Both the position numbers and the translations under genes were made by a program. DNA of 64,000 nucleotides. Source: Hahella sp. CCB-MM4 (GTDB lineage Bacteria; Pseudomonadota; Gammaproteobacteria; Pseudomonadales; Oleiphilaceae). A model generated the notes under the pieces. That model saw nothing but the letters and a program-made list of their open reading frames with translations, did not search any database and was not told the DNA's origin. Position 1 is the first letter of the stretch; every line of letters starts with the position of its first letter. The DNA lies in assembly GCF_002260525.1 (NCBI RefSeq), contig NZ_MRYI01000015.1, positions 93,372-157,371 of the forward strand. Reading direction: 5' to 3'. Positions 1 to 7,425 of the stretch are shown here, in pieces.

Positions 1-1022
1 TTGAATTCACTATCCAACACCAATACCGAGGGATAAAAAACCTTGGGACCGGCATAGGTTCTGATCCCCAGAGTCAATTCTTCTTCTGTTTCAGGCAGCG
101 TAATAATTCTCACCAGACTTGAACCAAGACCAAACTGGTGGGAGTAATCTTTTTCATTGATTTCAAGCAGATTGCCCTCAGACAAATCAAGCTCCACCCG
201 ATCAAAAGTCTTTAAGGCTTCGCAACAATGATCTGCCACAATATCGATCTCGCGCCTGTCTGATTCCAGTCCAAATAACTCAACGGCATAGGAATCCGCT
301 TTCATTCCCGGAGTTACCCCTTCCAATAACTGCTCATTGGCCACGACCTGAAAACTCTCGGGTAAAACAGGTTGCAGATTGGGTTCCGCACTTATCTCTG
401 CATCTTCAGGATAAGGGATATTCCTGTAACTGCCGTCTGAGTCTATAACGGTATAAAATCGTTGCGGTTTCGCTGGAGCAAAACCACCTGCAGCCAAATC
501 TTCGGCATCCACGTAATCCTCACCTTCAAAGCGCCGTACGCTATGCGCAACACTGGATGGAGTGGAACCCTCTGGCTGAGAAGTGGCAGAAGAATTTACC
601 CTTCCCTCACCTTCATTCTTGGCAACGTCATGATCAGCAATCTTTGCCTTCCCTACGTCATTCTCCGCTTCATCATTTCCCTTGCTCACCTCAGGCACTG
701 AAACCGTTTCAGCACTGACCTCAGAATGGTTTGCCTCAGAACCGGGCTCCGTTGGGCTATTCAGGGCGTCGCTATTCTTCTGCAGGGTCTTGGAGGAAGA
801 GTTATCCAACTCAGCAGCGTGCTCCTGGACGGTCGCGGGCTCAACCTTAGCAGTCGGCTCCGTTTTCCTGGTGACCGGTTCACGCTTTTTATCTGGCTCA
901 GAAATCAGTGTATGGCGAACTTCTCCATTTTCATCAATCCAGGTGTAATAACGATCGGCATAGGCACAAATCGCAAAACTGGCGGAAATTAGGAGGAAAG
1001 TCAGGCGTGCAACTATTTTCAT
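1..1022 (-). CDS. MalM-like periplasmic protein, 3' end cut by window edge
   Basis: The frame is open from an ATG at 1020-1022 down to the window edge, about 340 codons with no stop. It begins with a typical signal peptide (MKIVARLTFLLISASFAICA, then YA) and a short DUF4124-like segment (YYTWIDENGEVRH). A long acidic, Ser/Glu-rich linker follows, and then a globular part with a double Cys (ADHCCEAL) and an edge-strand motif (FGLGSSLVRIITLP) that resembles the C-terminal domain of MalM-type maltose-operon periplasmic proteins. The FadL-like gene ends 19 bases upstream on the same strand, so it is probably the last visible gene of that operon. The family link is an inference from short motifs. 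The role is unknown; MalM proteins are periplasmic and poorly understood. Confidence 0.75.
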   Translation of the reverse strand, partial: MKIVARLTFLLISASFAICAYADRYYTWIDENGEVRHTLISEPDKKREPVTRKTEPTAKVEPATVQEHAAELDNSSSKTLQKNSDALNSPTEPGSEANHSEVSAETVSVPEVSKGNDEAENDVGKAKIADHDVAKNEGEGRVNSSATSQPEGSTPSSVAHSVRRFEGEDYVDAEDLAAGGFAPAKPQRFYTVIDSDGSYRNIPYPEDAEISAEPNLQPVLPESFQVVANEQLLEGVTPGMKADSYAVELFGLESDRREIDIVADHCCEALKTFDRVELDLSEGNLLEINEKDYSHQFGLGSSLVRIITLPETEEELTLGIRTYAGPKVFYPSVLVLDSEF

Positions 1023-1041
1023 GAACGACTAATGTTTCATA

Positions 1042-2661
1042 TCAGAACTGCGTGCGGAATGAAAAACCAAAGGTAATCACCTTTAGATTCGTTTCAACAT
1101 CCACACCGGCGTATGGGTTGTAGGCAATATTCTGGATATCAGTGGAGTTTACGTTATCACTGGTTCCTGCAGGAATATACTCCCAACTTCTGAGATAACT
1201 CAGATGAAAATCCAACACCGTATCCCGATCCCACTGATAGCTTAAACCTGTTCCATAGCGAACGGTATCATTAAGAGGGTTCAGAGAGTCCCGACGTTCA
1301 TCTCGAATTGGCGAGTTACGAAACTCGACACCAAGCCGCAGATCAAGACGGCTGGTAATATGCTGCTCCAGCCCCACTCCCCAGTTCCATACATCTTTAT
1401 AATCCAGTGGAATTTTCAATGTATTGGTGGTGGCATTGGTGCTCAGCAACCGGGCAGCTCCAAGAAACTCCAGGTCCCGGTCAAATTTCAGCAGGAAGGC
1501 ATCCCACTCACTATAGTCTGTCCACCCTACGTCCATATTAAGAGTGAGAAGGTGATTCAGCTTGACGCTGACACCAGTTTGGAAATGCTGCGGATGAGTC
1601 AGATCTATAGACAGATTTCCATATTCACGAGGCACACCGGATGGAAGACTGAAAATCCCAGAAGTAATAGCCCCAATAACGGACCCGTTAAAGCCCTGCC
1701 AGAACCCGGCCCAATCGTCGGTATACCTTAAATCGTAGGTGCCCTTCATGTGCATATCCGATTCACTCTGGTAACTCGCGCCCCATGCGAACCAATCTGT
1801 CGGCTCCCAAAGCACCCCCACGTGATACTTCGGTGAAATCGTCTCCTGAACCTGGATACTCAGACCACCAATATCGTCCCATGGACCAATGTTCCCGCCA
1901 CACACGTTTAAGAAAGGACCAATGGACACCCCACCAGATTCACAGTCAAAAGCCTCCTGAACCTGCTCTGCAAAACCTAAAAGCAGGTTAGGTGCCCGAA
2001 GATAGGTGTCCATAGCCAATGCCTGATGGGAAAACATGATGCCTGCCCCGACTGACCATTCATCATTAATTTCATAGCCAAAGGAAGGCGAAAGATAGGT
2101 AAAGCGCTGCAACGCCAGTGACTTTCCAAGATAGCGCGCCGGGTCATCTTTCTTCCGGTAGTACCCCACCACGTCCGGACCGTAAATAAAATTACCAAAG
2201 GTAAACTTTGATCCGGGAGAGTTTATGGTAAATCCCACTGTGGGAAGCAAGCCTGGTCCCTTAGGCAATCTCTGCAGTCCATATCCCGGTACGTATATCG
2301 CCAGAGTACCGGTTCGACTGCGCGCCAGATTGTCGCCGTTAAAGATAGGATCATTCTCGATCCCATCGATGTTAAATACGGAATAATCATCAGGCGCGTG
2401 AAAATCAGTCTGAAAATTAAACACGATATTGGTAACACCCACTTCCAGCTGCCGACCTTTTAATTTGGCCAGTCCCGCAGGATTGTAGTGGATTGAGGCG
2501 ACACCGGGAGGATCAGCGGTAACCGCATTGCCAAGAGCTGTGGCCTTGGAATCGATCACCAGGTTCTGTGACAGCTGTCCCCATGTCTGACTACTCGAAA
2601 GGGCTAGTGCGCACGCCCATCCCAGAAGCTTGAGTTGTCTGCTTACTGACGAAGTCATCAT
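1042..2661 (-). CDS. OmpP1/FadL-family outer-membrane transporter
   Basis: A 539-residue protein with a signal peptide of about 28 residues ending near SQTWG. Next comes the FadL-type N-terminal plug region (KATALGNAVTADPPGVASIHYNPAG), in which the NPAG-type motif is characteristic, followed by many alternating aromatic beta-strands. It ends in a terminal Phe (GFSFRTQF), as expected of an outer-membrane barrel. FadL proteins import long-chain fatty acids or other hydrophobic compounds across the outer membrane. It is longer than E. coli FadL (about 446 residues), with an insert near residues 225-255 that contains two Cys. It lies 26 bases downstream of the coiled-coil barrel gene and is probably co-transcribed. 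The substrate cannot be read from sequence. Confidence 0.88.
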   Translation of the reverse strand: MMTSSVSRQLKLLGWACALALSSSQTWGQLSQNLVIDSKATALGNAVTADPPGVASIHYNPAGLAKLKGRQLEVGVTNIVFNFQTDFHAPDDYSVFNIDGIENDPIFNGDNLARSRTGTLAIYVPGYGLQRLPKGPGLLPTVGFTINSPGSKFTFGNFIYGPDVVGYYRKKDDPARYLGKSLALQRFTYLSPSFGYEINDEWSVGAGIMFSHQALAMDTYLRAPNLLLGFAEQVQEAFDCESGGVSIGPFLNVCGGNIGPWDDIGGLSIQVQETISPKYHVGVLWEPTDWFAWGASYQSESDMHMKGTYDLRYTDDWAGFWQGFNGSVIGAITSGIFSLPSGVPREYGNLSIDLTHPQHFQTGVSVKLNHLLTLNMDVGWTDYSEWDAFLLKFDRDLEFLGAARLLSTNATTNTLKIPLDYKDVWNWGVGLEQHITSRLDLRLGVEFRNSPIRDERRDSLNPLNDTVRYGTGLSYQWDRDTVLDFHLSYLRSWEYIPAGTSDNVNSTDIQNIAYNPYAGVDVETNLKVITFGFSFRTQF

Positions 2662-2687
2662 AACCCCATTGTTCTTCCAGGATGATC

Positions 2688-3701
2688 TTATTCTTCTTTA
2701 AGGCCGGCGATATTAATCGGTATTGAAACCCCCATGGTAACGTCGGGGGAATCTTCTGTGAGTCCAAAGCCGACAGATGTGTTAATGATCTTGGTATCAC
2801 TCACCCTGATACCCAAGGCAAAGCTCATTAAACTGCTGACCTGATCCTGTACGACAGATTCGATCCCTCCCCTGAACCTCAGTATTGTTTCATCAGAATA
2901 ACTGAACTGAGATGAAACACTTAATGACACGTCATACGAAAGTGCATAAGAGAAACCGGCAGAGAGAGACAGGGAATTTGCCGGTTCCACTTCCGTCAAC
3001 ACCGTCCCTCCCCTGACTTGATTGAGCTCTTCCTCTTTCAACGGGTAGCTGAGGCTGACAGAACTGAAAATGATGACCGGATCCAACACCTTGGAGAAAC
3101 TGCCACCCACACTGAAAGAGTAATAGCCGCTCCCTGTAGAAAGCTGGCGGTTAACATCTATCTCGTATGGACTGACACCTGTCTTTGATTTGAAAGTGCC
3201 GAACACCGTATATGAAGGCTTTCCGGGAACGTAGGCAAAAGGCTGCCAACGGGTCGTCAGGGATATGTCACCAAACTCTGTGGCATTGAGTTCAGACTGA
3301 GTATCGTACTTGGCAACCAATGGCACACGAGTGGACAACGTCAGGTTATCCAACAGACCATAATCAAATGAAAACGAGTTGGTAAAAGTATGCTGAGCGG
3401 AAGGAGTAATATCGAAATTTCTGAAGCGCCCCTCAACCACGTCGATATCCAGACGCTGATCTCCGAAGTAACTGTAGTCGAAGCCATAGGTAAGCGACAT
3501 TTTTCCCCTTTTTAGCAGGGAATAATTCTTTTCAGCTGCCTGGAAAACCTCTTCAAGCTGCTTAGCTGAATCGGCATCTTCATCCTGTTTGGTTAATGCT
3601 TCACGGGCTTTATCCACACTACTCTCGTCTGCGGCATTTGTGTGGAAGGCGCCTGATAATGTCAGCGCAAAACATATGCTGGATACAACCCAACGCTTCA
3701 T
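2688..3701 (-). CDS. Outer-membrane beta-barrel protein with N-terminal coiled coil (FapF-like layout)
   Basis: A 337-residue protein. After a signal peptide (cleavage near HTNAAD) there is a charged helical segment (about residues 25-60, including QLEEVFQAAEKNYSLLKRGK). The remaining 270 residues alternate as amphipathic strands rich in Ser, Tyr and Phe, typical of a 12-14 strand barrel. A helical segment followed by a barrel is the layout of FapF, the channel of the functional-amyloid (Fap) system. The gene directly upstream encodes a C39-like peptidase, as FapD does, 30 bases away. No amyloid subunit is visible in the window. I am confident that this is an outer-membrane barrel protein. 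The link to secretion is inference from architecture and neighbour. Confidence 0.7.
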   Translation of the reverse strand: MKRWVVSSICFALTLSGAFHTNAADESSVDKAREALTKQDEDADSAKQLEEVFQAAEKNYSLLKRGKMSLTYGFDYSYFGDQRLDIDVVEGRFRNFDITPSAQHTFTNSFSFDYGLLDNLTLSTRVPLVAKYDTQSELNATEFGDISLTTRWQPFAYVPGKPSYTVFGTFKSKTGVSPYEIDVNRQLSTGSGYYSFSVGGSFSKVLDPVIIFSSVSLSYPLKEEELNQVRGGTVLTEVEPANSLSLSAGFSYALSYDVSLSVSSQFSYSDETILRFRGGIESVVQDQVSSLMSFALGIRVSDTKIINTSVGFGLTEDSPDVTMGVSIPINIAGLKEE

Positions 3702-3731
3702 CAGCTATCCCTTATTCTTCTTGATATCCGG

Positions 3732-4541
3732 TTAGTTGCGCTTGTAGTGCAACCTTTTTGTTGTATTGTTAACGCTACCGTCTGCGTTGTTTTTAAGAGC
3801 TTCAAGCGTATTCTGAATCCGAAACTCCAGCGCTTCGTGGAATACAGGAAATTCTCGGTACGCGTTCAGCGTGAACGTCTGCTCGTCCACAAACCTCATA
3901 TCCTCTTCACGAAGCTCAAGACCATCGACAGGTTTGGTATTACCTGGAAATACAATAAAGAGAACGTTTTGGTCCCAATGCTCCTTAAACAGCTCAATAG
4001 TGAATGTGGTATTCCCCAACGACGGGTCAGCGATAAATACCCGTCCATCTCGAATAGCCCGCACAACCACAAAATGTTTAAAGCCCCCATACCTGATGGG
4101 AACAATGGCCGGATGATCGAGCTCCATCAAATCCTCAATTTCGGCGCGGAATCCGCCGGAGGGATACCCTAAAGCCGTCACCAGCCGCTTGAAGTCAAGC
4201 ATTGAGAATCCCCGCCGCTCAACGATTCTTTCCGCATCCCCGTAGTGAAGCAGACCTTCCATTATCTGGCGCTCTTCAAACGTACGCCCGAGATAATGCT
4301 CCAGCACGGTAGTCAGTGCCGCTGATCCACAACTGTAGTCATATGCCTGATGGGTGATATTCCGGAATTTCTGCTCTTTGACGGGCTCCACAAGCGTGTC
4401 GTAGCGCACGAACGCACGTTGGTCCATGCCAGTGGACAGAGCTTCCTGATAAACCACGACCCCTTTCTTGAACGGTTCGGTGATCGTCGCCTCATTCGCC
4501 ATGTGAAATGTCAGCAGAGAGCCGGCAAGGATTAATAACAT
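3732..4541 (-). CDS. C39-like cysteine peptidase (FapD-like)
   Basis: A 269-residue protein with a hydrophobic N-terminus (MLLILAGSLLTFHMA), so probably exported. It has the full C39 peptidase layout: the oxyanion Gln just before the active site (Q65), Cys71 in DYSCGSAAL, His156 in GGFKHFVVV and Asp172 in IADPSLG. C39 domains cut after double-Gly leader motifs in bacteriocin exporters. A free-standing exported version is also a fixed part of functional-amyloid (fap) operons. There is no ABC transporter domain here. A C-terminal extension of about 60 residues has no recognisable motif. It is the first gene of a minus-strand run that continues into the barrel protein and FadL-like genes. The catalytic residues are seen directly; the substrate is unknown. 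Confidence 0.8.
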   Translation of the reverse strand: MLLILAGSLLTFHMANEATITEPFKKGVVVYQEALSTGMDQRAFVRYDTLVEPVKEQKFRNITHQAYDYSCGSAALTTVLEHYLGRTFEERQIMEGLLHYGDAERIVERRGFSMLDFKRLVTALGYPSGGFRAEIEDLMELDHPAIVPIRYGGFKHFVVVRAIRDGRVFIADPSLGNTTFTIELFKEHWDQNVLFIVFPGNTKPVDGLELREEDMRFVDEQTFTLNAYREFPVFHEALEFRIQNTLEALKNNADGSVNNTTKRLHYKRN

Positions 4542-4627
4542 ACGTTATCGACTCGATTGTCCTACAAATAAATCAAAAGCCACGTAACTGTTTGTAAACT
4601 AAAGATACAGTATTTAAATAACAGGTA

Positions 4628-4655
4628 AAGATAACCAGTACACAATTCTTTGCAA
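4628..4655 (-). promoter_or_regulatory. Candidate sigma-70 promoter for the C39/barrel/FadL operon
   Basis: On the minus strand, TTGCAA (4650-4655) and TATCTT (4628-4633) are separated by 16 bases. This sits about 85 bases upstream of the C39 peptidase start. Only hexamer similarity supports it. Confidence 0.4.
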
Positions 4656-4760
4656 GCTGACAGTCTCTTCAGCTCAGTCAAATACCTGAATGTGAGCCAG
4701 TGCAAATTTGCTGAAAATTACCTTGCCCACCAGGAGTCCGGTACATTTGGCTGCACCAAT

Positions 4761-4789
4761 AAAAAAGGCCCAAACCGTAGTTCGAGCCT
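4761..4789 (-). terminator. Rho-independent terminator of ppiD
   Basis: On the minus strand there is a 10-bp stem (4780-4789 pairing with 4766-4775, some G-U pairs) with a four-base loop, followed by a run of T. It lies 27 bases after the ppiD stop. Confidence 0.8.
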
Positions 4790-4815
4790 TTCTGTTTTCA
4801 TGCAGGCATCAAGCT

Positions 4816-6675
4816 TTATAGCCGCTTGATATCTGCATTGTTCTGCAACATCGAATCAAAAGACTCAAAGTCTTTACTACCGAGGCGGTTTGCCAGGAAA
4901 GACATATAAGTCTTTTTCTCAGTATCTGTAAGCTCTTCCGTACCATTATCGACGGACTTCAGTGCCACCACGATGAAGCCGGCATCCGTTTCAAATTTCT
5001 GTACAACAGGCTCAGAACCATTTGGCACCGGCATTTTGAAAGCAAACGCCGTGGCTTCCCCGTACCCGGGATTACCCCTGCGCACATCCTCGGCGGTTGA
5101 CCAGTCGTCACCGCTAGTCTCACCCTTAGAAGCCGCCTGAACAACCTGATCAACTTCTTCGTTCACCTGCTCCTTGGCTTTCTCCAGGGCAAGCTTATTC
5201 GCAATGCCTTTAGAAACATCTTCCAGCGGCCGAATCATTGATGGGATCAATTCGTTCTTACGAACAACCACCAGAGTATCACGACCTACCTCTACAACTT
5301 CACTGTTATGATCATTCTTCAGAACGTCATCAGAGAATACCTGCTGCAACACAGCCGGGTTGGAAAACACTCCTTCCCCGCCATCTTTTGAGAAAGGCTT
5401 GCTGGTTTTAACTTCCAGCCCGAGCTCATCTGCTGGCCCTTTCAGATCCAATGCACTGTATGTGATATCTGTCAGCTCAGTGGAAAGCTCAACAAAACGC
5501 GATTCTGATTTTTCGTTTTGCAACTTTGCCACGATACGATCTCTGGATTCTTCCAGAGTGGGCGGCTCCTGTTTGGTAACATCGACAAGCTTGATAATGT
5601 GATAACCGTAGTCTGTTTTAACAGGCGCTGAGACTTCACCTTTGTTCATTGAGAACAGTGCTTCTTCAAACTCCGGAACAAAAGCTCCTTTGCCTGCAAA
5701 CCCCAGATCTCCACCTTCCTGGGCTGAACCGAGATCATCGGATACTTCTTTTGCCACGGTGGCAAAATCTTCACCGTCAGCCAGACGTTTAGCCACTGCA
5801 TTAATTTTTTCCAGTGCCTGCTCGTCTGATACGGTATCGGAAGTCTCAACCAGGATATGAGCGCCCCGGCGCTGTTCCTCAGACTTGAAGCTGCTTACTT
5901 CTTCATCGTATGCCTGCTTAACTTCATCGTCAGTAACTTGAATATCCTTGGCCAGATCTTCTTTCTTAACCTCGATATAGTTAACGACAACCCGCTCAGG
6001 TAAACGGAATTCTTCCTGGTGATCATTGTAATAGGCTTCTGTCTCGGAAGCCGGGACCTCAATCCCTTCAGCAACTGCTGCTGCATCCATCACCTTATAA
6101 TCGAAAGTTCTCTTCTGCCTTTCGATCTTCAACAGCCCTACCAGCTCTTGATCGATAACAAATGACGACTGGGCAATTGCCATTCGCATTTGATTAATCA
6201 TCAGATCTTTCTTTAGCTGCTCCCTGAACTCCAACGGGTTCATACCGATGTTACGCAATACAGCCAGGAACTGATCCCGGTTGAATTTGCCTTCCACCTG
6301 TGCGGCTGGCCATTGAAGTATGAAATTCTCGACTGTGGAATCAGAAATTGCCATGTCCTTGTTGACGGCACTCTGAAGTCGTACTTCTCTTGAGATAAGG
6401 TCAGTCAGGGTTGCACTACGGATAGCATTTTCATCGATCAGACTGGGATCATAGTTCTCCCCCATCTGATTGATCACCTGGCGCCTTCTAAGCTCCAGTT
6501 GACGCTGAAAATTTGCTTCGGTAATAGATTCGCCGTTTACACTTGCAACTTCCGGCTCCCCGCTCAGTCCACCGACGATTGACTCAACTCCAAAGAGTGC
6601 AAAAGTCAGGACAATCAGTCCCACAATAATTTTTGCGATAGTTCCCTGAGCATTATCGCGAATGTTCTGAAGCAT
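4816..6675 (-). CDS. ppiD: Periplasmic folding chaperone PpiD (SurA_N/PPIC peptidyl-prolyl isomerase)
   Basis: A 619-residue inner-membrane-anchored folding factor. A short cytoplasmic tail (MLQNIRDNAQGTIAK) precedes one transmembrane helix (about residues 16-36). A SurA-like chaperone region follows (about 40-190), then a parvulin/PPIC domain (about 260-360) recognisable by GAHILVET and GGDLGFAGKG, and a C-terminal chaperone part. It helps newly exported outer-membrane proteins leave the Sec translocon. The length matches E. coli PpiD (623). The start has a good ribosome site (GAGGGG). The gene follows hupB and tRNA-Asp, the usual order in this group. PpiD parvulin domains are often catalytically weak, and I cannot judge activity from sequence. 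Confidence 0.95.
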   Translation of the reverse strand: MLQNIRDNAQGTIAKIIVGLIVLTFALFGVESIVGGLSGEPEVASVNGESITEANFQRQLELRRRQVINQMGENYDPSLIDENAIRSATLTDLISREVRLQSAVNKDMAISDSTVENFILQWPAAQVEGKFNRDQFLAVLRNIGMNPLEFREQLKKDLMINQMRMAIAQSSFVIDQELVGLLKIERQKRTFDYKVMDAAAVAEGIEVPASETEAYYNDHQEEFRLPERVVVNYIEVKKEDLAKDIQVTDDEVKQAYDEEVSSFKSEEQRRGAHILVETSDTVSDEQALEKINAVAKRLADGEDFATVAKEVSDDLGSAQEGGDLGFAGKGAFVPEFEEALFSMNKGEVSAPVKTDYGYHIIKLVDVTKQEPPTLEESRDRIVAKLQNEKSESRFVELSTELTDITYSALDLKGPADELGLEVKTSKPFSKDGGEGVFSNPAVLQQVFSDDVLKNDHNSEVVEVGRDTLVVVRKNELIPSMIRPLEDVSKGIANKLALEKAKEQVNEEVDQVVQAASKGETSGDDWSTAEDVRRGNPGYGEATAFAFKMPVPNGSEPVVQKFETDAGFIVVALKSVDNGTEELTDTEKKTYMSFLANRLGSKDFESFDSMLQNNADIKRL

Positions 6676-6806
6676 GCGCCCCTCTTAATTCCTGCACTAC
6701 GATTCAATAATTATTATTTCTAATTAGCCAACACCCTGTCAGACAAATTTAATATTCGCCTAATAGCTTACTGCTGACCGATTGAGAAACCATTAAACAA
6801 CATATG

Positions 6807-6830
6807 AAAAAAGGCGCTCAAAGGCGCCTT
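6807..6830 (-). terminator. Rho-independent terminator after tRNA-Asp
   Basis: On the minus strand a 7-bp GC-rich stem (6824-6830 with 6811-6817) with a 6-base loop is followed by a T run. It lies 7 bases past the CCA end of tRNA-Asp. Confidence 0.8.
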
Positions 6831-6836
6831 GGATCT

Positions 6837-6913
6837 TGGCGGAGCGGACGGGACTCGAACCCGCGACCCCCGGCGTGACAGGCCGGTATTCTAACCAGCT
6901 GAACTACCGCTCC
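6837..6913 (-). tRNA. tRNA-Asp (GTC)
   Basis: A 77-base cloverleaf with acceptor GGAGCGG pairing CCGCTCC, discriminator G, encoded CCA, anticodon loop CTGTCAC (anticodon GTC) and T-loop GTTCGAGTC. It lies 31 bases after hupB and is probably on the same transcript, ended by the hairpin just downstream. Confidence 0.97.
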
Positions 6914-6944
6914 CTAGTGCTCGATAGACCCTTGGGTCTACCTA

Positions 6945-7217
6945 CTAGTTAACTGCATCTTTCAGAGCTTTACCTGCTTTAAAGCTGGGAACTTTAGCGG
7001 CAGCAATGTTAATGGTAGCGCCGGTTTGTGGGTTACGACCAGTACGGGCAGCGCGCTCTTTAACAGAAAACGTACCAAAACCGATCAAGGTAACCTGTTC
7101 ACCTTTTTTTAATGCATCAGTAACTGATTCAACGACAGCATCAAGTGCGCGACCAGCAGCCGCTTTTGAGATGTCTGCAGATGCAGCAACAGCATCAATC
7201 AATTCCGATTTATTCAC
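6945..7217 (-). CDS. hupB: DNA-binding protein HU-beta
   Basis: A 90-residue nucleoid protein. The start ([19 protein letters not shown]), the [21 protein letters not shown] arm region and the C-terminal [11 protein letters not shown] are all diagnostic of HU. HU binds and bends DNA without sequence preference and helps compact the nucleoid. The length is exactly that of E. coli HupB. It lies downstream of lon, as in E. coli and Pseudomonas. A strong promoter between lon and hupB, with a GC-rich region just after the -10, suggests separate, growth-controlled expression with a 5' leader of about 160 bases. Confidence 0.97.
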   Translation of the reverse strand: MNKSELIDAVAASADISKAAAGRALDAVVESVTDALKKGEQVTLIGFGTFSVKERAARTGRNPQTGATINIAAAKVPSFKAGKALKDAVN

Positions 7218-7382
7218 ACTAAACCCCTTAAGATAATTATGAATTGATTAATTGACTGGTGATGAAGGAATACAGGTGTAACTTCACACTAATAATATAT
7301 TAAATGTGAGTACATCCCTTTTTTCTTCTTCTATCTTATATGACCGGCAGCCCTTACGGGGCGCTGCCTGACAACGCGATCA

Positions 7383-7412
7383 TTTATACCAACAGCGGTA
7401 AAACCGTGTCAA
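7383..7412 (-). promoter_or_regulatory. Sigma-70 promoter of hupB
   Basis: On the minus strand a perfect TTGACA (7407-7412) and TATAAA (7383-7388) are 18 bases apart. The bases after the -10 (TGATCGCG) are GC-rich, a feature of stringently controlled promoters. The predicted start near 7376 leaves a leader of about 160 bases that contains a GC-rich inverted repeat at 7344-7368. Confidence 0.78.
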
Positions 7413-7425
7413 GCGCGATCTCGCG

